The notes beneath the pieces were generated by a model. The model was not told where the DNA came from and did no database searches. It saw only the letters and a program-made list of their open reading frames with translations. A DNA stretch of 9,194 nt from the NCBI GenBank assembly GCA_019683665.1, contig JADGIB010000134.1, positions 1 through 9,194 on the forward strand, given 5' to 3'. The DNA is from Solirubrobacteraceae bacterium. GTDB lineage: Bacteria; Actinomycetota; Thermoleophilia; Solirubrobacterales; Solirubrobacteraceae. Position 1 is the stretch's first letter. Every line of letters begins with the position of its first letter. Below are positions 7,823 to 9,194 of this stretch, in pieces. The position numbers and the translations under genes are program-made.

Positions 7823-7849
7823 GGCGGGCCGCGGCGGTCGCGGCCCGCC
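7823..7849 (-). terminator. GC-rich hairpin terminator downstream of ctaG
   Basis: A perfect 11-bp inverted repeat (GGCGGGCCGCG at 7823-7833, CGCGGCCCGCC at 7839-7849) with a 5-nt loop lies 6 nt past the ctaG stop on the minus strand. No real U-tract follows, as is usual for high-GC actinobacterial terminators. It would insulate the DUF808 gene from ctaG transcription. Confidence 0.65.
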
Positions 7850-7855
7850 CGGCGG

Positions 7856-8689
7856 TCAGGCGCGTCCGGCGAGCCGCTCGCGCAGCGCGACGGCGCGCTC
7901 CTCGCGCGAGAGCGCGTTCAGGAACACGACGAGGAAGGCGATGCCGAACACGAGCAGCTCGAGGAAGCACATCGCCGCGCCCGCGAGCCGCTGGTCGACG
8001 AGCGGGTCGATGCCGTGCGCGAGCGCCGTCGCCTCGAACGACGGGAACAGGTGCGTCGGCAGGAACGTGAGCGGCAGGCAGACGGCCGCGGTCGCCCCGC
8101 GCGACATCCCGACGATCGCCAGGCGCGAGAAGCGCGGCTCGTGGCGGCGGGCGCCGAGCGGGTCGACGATCGTCCACCACAGCAGGACGCCGGCGTAGAA
8201 GAGGACGGCGTGCTGGAGGACGTGCGCGGCCGGGATCGACTGCGTCGCCGACATCGCGGCCGGCAGGCTCCACGACAGCTGGGCGGCGATCCAGATCGGC
8301 AGCGCCACCCACGGGTTCGTGAGCGTGCGCGTCACGTGGCCCCAGCGCCCGCCCGGCGCGAGCGCGCGCAGGACGCCGGCCGGCAGGCCGAGCTGGAGGA
8401 TCGGCGCGCGCAGGCCGAGGACGAGCAGCGCCGGGATGAGGTCGCCGACGACGACGTGCTGGACCATGTGGACGGAGAGCAGCTCGTCGGCGCCGGTCGA
8501 GATCGGCGGCACGGCGACGGCGGTGAGCAGCGCCACGCCGGCGACGAACGGCAGCGCGTGGCCGACGCCGACGCGGCGGCCCGAGGGACGCTCGCGCGCG
8601 CGGCGCAGGAGCATCGCGTAGACGACGAGGTAGAGCAGCGCAACGGGCACGGTGGCCCCGAGCTGCGCCGCAGCGGTGCTGGCGAACAT
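7856..8689 (-). CDS. ctaG: Cytochrome c oxidase assembly protein, CtaG (caa3) type
   Basis: This 277-residue polytopic membrane protein matches the caa3-type CtaG family (PF09678), implicated in assembly, probably copper loading, of haem-copper oxidases. It is not homologous to Cox11, which is sometimes given the same name. About seven hydrophobic segments are visible. Two paired-His motifs, HMVQH (74-78) in SVHMVQHVVVGDLIPALLVLG and HVLQH (156-160) in HVLQHAVLFYAGVLLWW, are the family hallmark and likely metal ligands. Other marks are LTNPWVALPIW (123-133) and PLTFLPTHLFPSF (206-218). The start ATG at 8689 has GGAG 6 nt upstream. No oxidase subunit genes lie in the window. The short spacing to the small membrane protein upstream on the same strand suggests possible co-transcription. 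Confidence 0.88.
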   Translation of the reverse strand: MFASTAAAQLGATVPVALLYLVVYAMLLRRARERPSGRRVGVGHALPFVAGVALLTAVAVPPISTGADELLSVHMVQHVVVGDLIPALLVLGLRAPILQLGLPAGVLRALAPGGRWGHVTRTLTNPWVALPIWIAAQLSWSLPAAMSATQSIPAAHVLQHAVLFYAGVLLWWTIVDPLGARRHEPRFSRLAIVGMSRGATAAVCLPLTFLPTHLFPSFEATALAHGIDPLVDQRLAGAAMCFLELLVFGIAFLVVFLNALSREERAVALRERLAGRA

Positions 8690-8723
8690 GCCTGGCTCCA
8701 GGGGTCGCGGTTTCCGGGTCGGT

Positions 8724-8742
8724 GCGGCCCGGGGCGGGCCGC
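8724..8742. repeat. Short inverted repeat between the small membrane protein gene and ctaG
   Basis: GCGGCCCG (8724-8731) and CGGGCCGC (8735-8742) form a perfect 8-bp stem with a 3-nt loop in the 69-nt gap between the two minus-strand genes. It could act as a weak terminator or a processing hairpin that sets their relative expression. No T-tract follows. Confidence 0.4.
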
Positions 8743-8758
8743 GGCGGGGCAGCGGTCG

Positions 8759-9082
8759 TCAGGCGACCGCGGGACCGACCGGTGGCGCGCGCTTCGTGCG
8801 GGAGCGGGAGAAGCCGGTGCGGCCGGCGCGGACCGTCGTCAGCCAGACGACGGCGCGGGCGAGGAGGCCCGGCGCCCGGCGGTGCGGCCGGCGCCGGCCG
8901 GCGGACGCGAGCGCGTCGGCGCCGACGTAGCGCCCGAGCAGGAGCGGGGCGAGCAGGAGCGCGAACGGCGCGCTCGCCAGCAGGGCGCCGTTGCCGGACA
9001 GCAGCGCGCCGGCGACGACGAACGCGACGAGAGCCGCGCCGAGCGCGATCAGGAGGAGGCGGCTGGTCGACCGGCCCGTCAC
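8759..9082 (-). CDS. Small two-helix membrane protein of unknown function
   Basis: The 107-residue product is not assigned to a named family. Two hydrophobic helices are predicted at about 9-29 and 32-50, separated by a short SGNG turn. They are followed by RYVGADALASAGRR and a strongly basic tail (61-107) that would lie in the cytoplasm under the positive-inside rule. The start is a GTG at 9082; TATGCT just upstream fits a near-leaderless promoter, and no ribosome binding site is present. It lies 69 nt upstream of ctaG on the same strand, so a role with that oxidase assembly factor is possible but not shown. The coding call rests on the clean hydrophobicity pattern, the promoter and the orientation. 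Confidence 0.65.
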   Translation of the reverse strand: MTGRSTSRLLLIALGAALVAFVVAGALLSGNGALLASAPFALLLAPLLLGRYVGADALASAGRRRPHRRAPGLLARAVVWLTTVRAGRTGFSRSRTKRAPPVGPAVA

Positions 9083-9083
9083 G

Positions 9084-9096
9084 GGGCCCGAGCATA
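9084..9096 (-). promoter_or_regulatory. Near-leaderless promoter candidate (TATGCT) for the small membrane protein gene
   Basis: On the minus strand TATGCT (plus positions 9091-9096) fits TAnnnT and ends 8 nt before the GTG at 9082, which would place transcription start within about 2 nt of the start codon. The arrangement mirrors the TAGGCT-ATG pair at 2178-2191. No -35 element was recognised. Confidence 0.45.
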
Positions 9097-9106
9097 GACC
9101 AGGGCT

Positions 9107-9135
9107 CCGGCGCCCGGCGCGGCGCGGGGCGCCGG
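9107..9135. terminator. GC-rich inverted repeat near the right edge, possible terminator of an off-window gene
   Basis: CCGGCGCCC (9107-9115) and GGGCGCCGG (9127-9135) form a perfect 9-bp stem with an 11-nt loop. It lies upstream of the promoter of the small membrane protein, so it may end transcription of a gene beyond the right edge. No T-tract is seen next to it. Confidence 0.4.
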
Positions 9136-9140
9136 GGCGG

Positions 9141-9194
9141 CGGCCCCCCCGCCCCCCGGGGCGGCCCGGGGGGGGGGGGGTATAAAAAAAAACG
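9141..9194. other. Low-complexity contig-edge sequence
   Basis: C-runs (around 9144-9157) are followed by a run of 13 G (9168-9180), then TAT and a run of 9 A (9184-9192). Such consecutive homopolymers are unlike the rest of the window and look like sequencing or assembly error at a contig end. No gene is supported here. Confidence 0.65.

Overview
The window is about 9.2 kb of very GC-rich DNA (clearly above 70% by eye) holding eight protein-coding genes. All eight stop with TGA and third codon positions are almost all G or C. Leaderless-looking TAnnnT promoters, an MetY/MetX methionine pathway and a secreted beta-helix protein with IPT/TIG and PASTA-like domains suggest a high-GC actinobacterium of the Thermoleophilia/Solirubrobacterales type (Solirubrobacter, Conexibacter or Patulibacter-like). 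This placement is inferred from gene content only.

Layout, left to right. (1) Positions 93-2090, minus: a large secreted right-handed beta-helix protein with a POMP-like repeat core, a choice-of-anchor-Q-like region, an IPT/TIG domain and a PASTA-like C-terminus. (2) A divergent control region of about 100 bp. (3) Positions 2191-3735, plus: a fusion of a degenerate sulfotransferase-like region with a full TIGR03032 (DUF4915) domain. (4) Positions 3824-6844, plus: a compact operon metY-metX-metW. The metY and metX reading frames overlap by 4 nt, and metX and metW are 4 nt apart. (5) Positions 6851-7783, minus: a DUF808/YedI membrane protein converging on metW with only 6 nt between stops. (6) Positions 7856-8689 and 8759-9082, both minus: a CtaG-type (caa3) oxidase assembly membrane protein preceded by a small two-helix membrane protein. 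A strong GC hairpin follows ctaG. (7) The right end is a GC-rich inverted repeat that runs into C, G and A homopolymers and looks like poor contig-edge sequence.

Functionally, the met operon is the coherent unit. MetX acylates homoserine, MetY exchanges the acyl group for sulfide to give homocysteine, and MetW is a methyltransferase-fold partner associated with MetX. The flanking genes have no evident pathway link to it. There are no rRNA or tRNA genes, CRISPR arrays, transposases, phage genes or toxin/defence genes. The items most worth a second look are the sulfotransferase-like/TIGR03032 fusion with missing cofactor-binding residues, the domain combination of the beta-helix protein, the presence of MetW in an apparently actinobacterial operon, and the short metY leader, which could base-pair over its own ribosome binding site.
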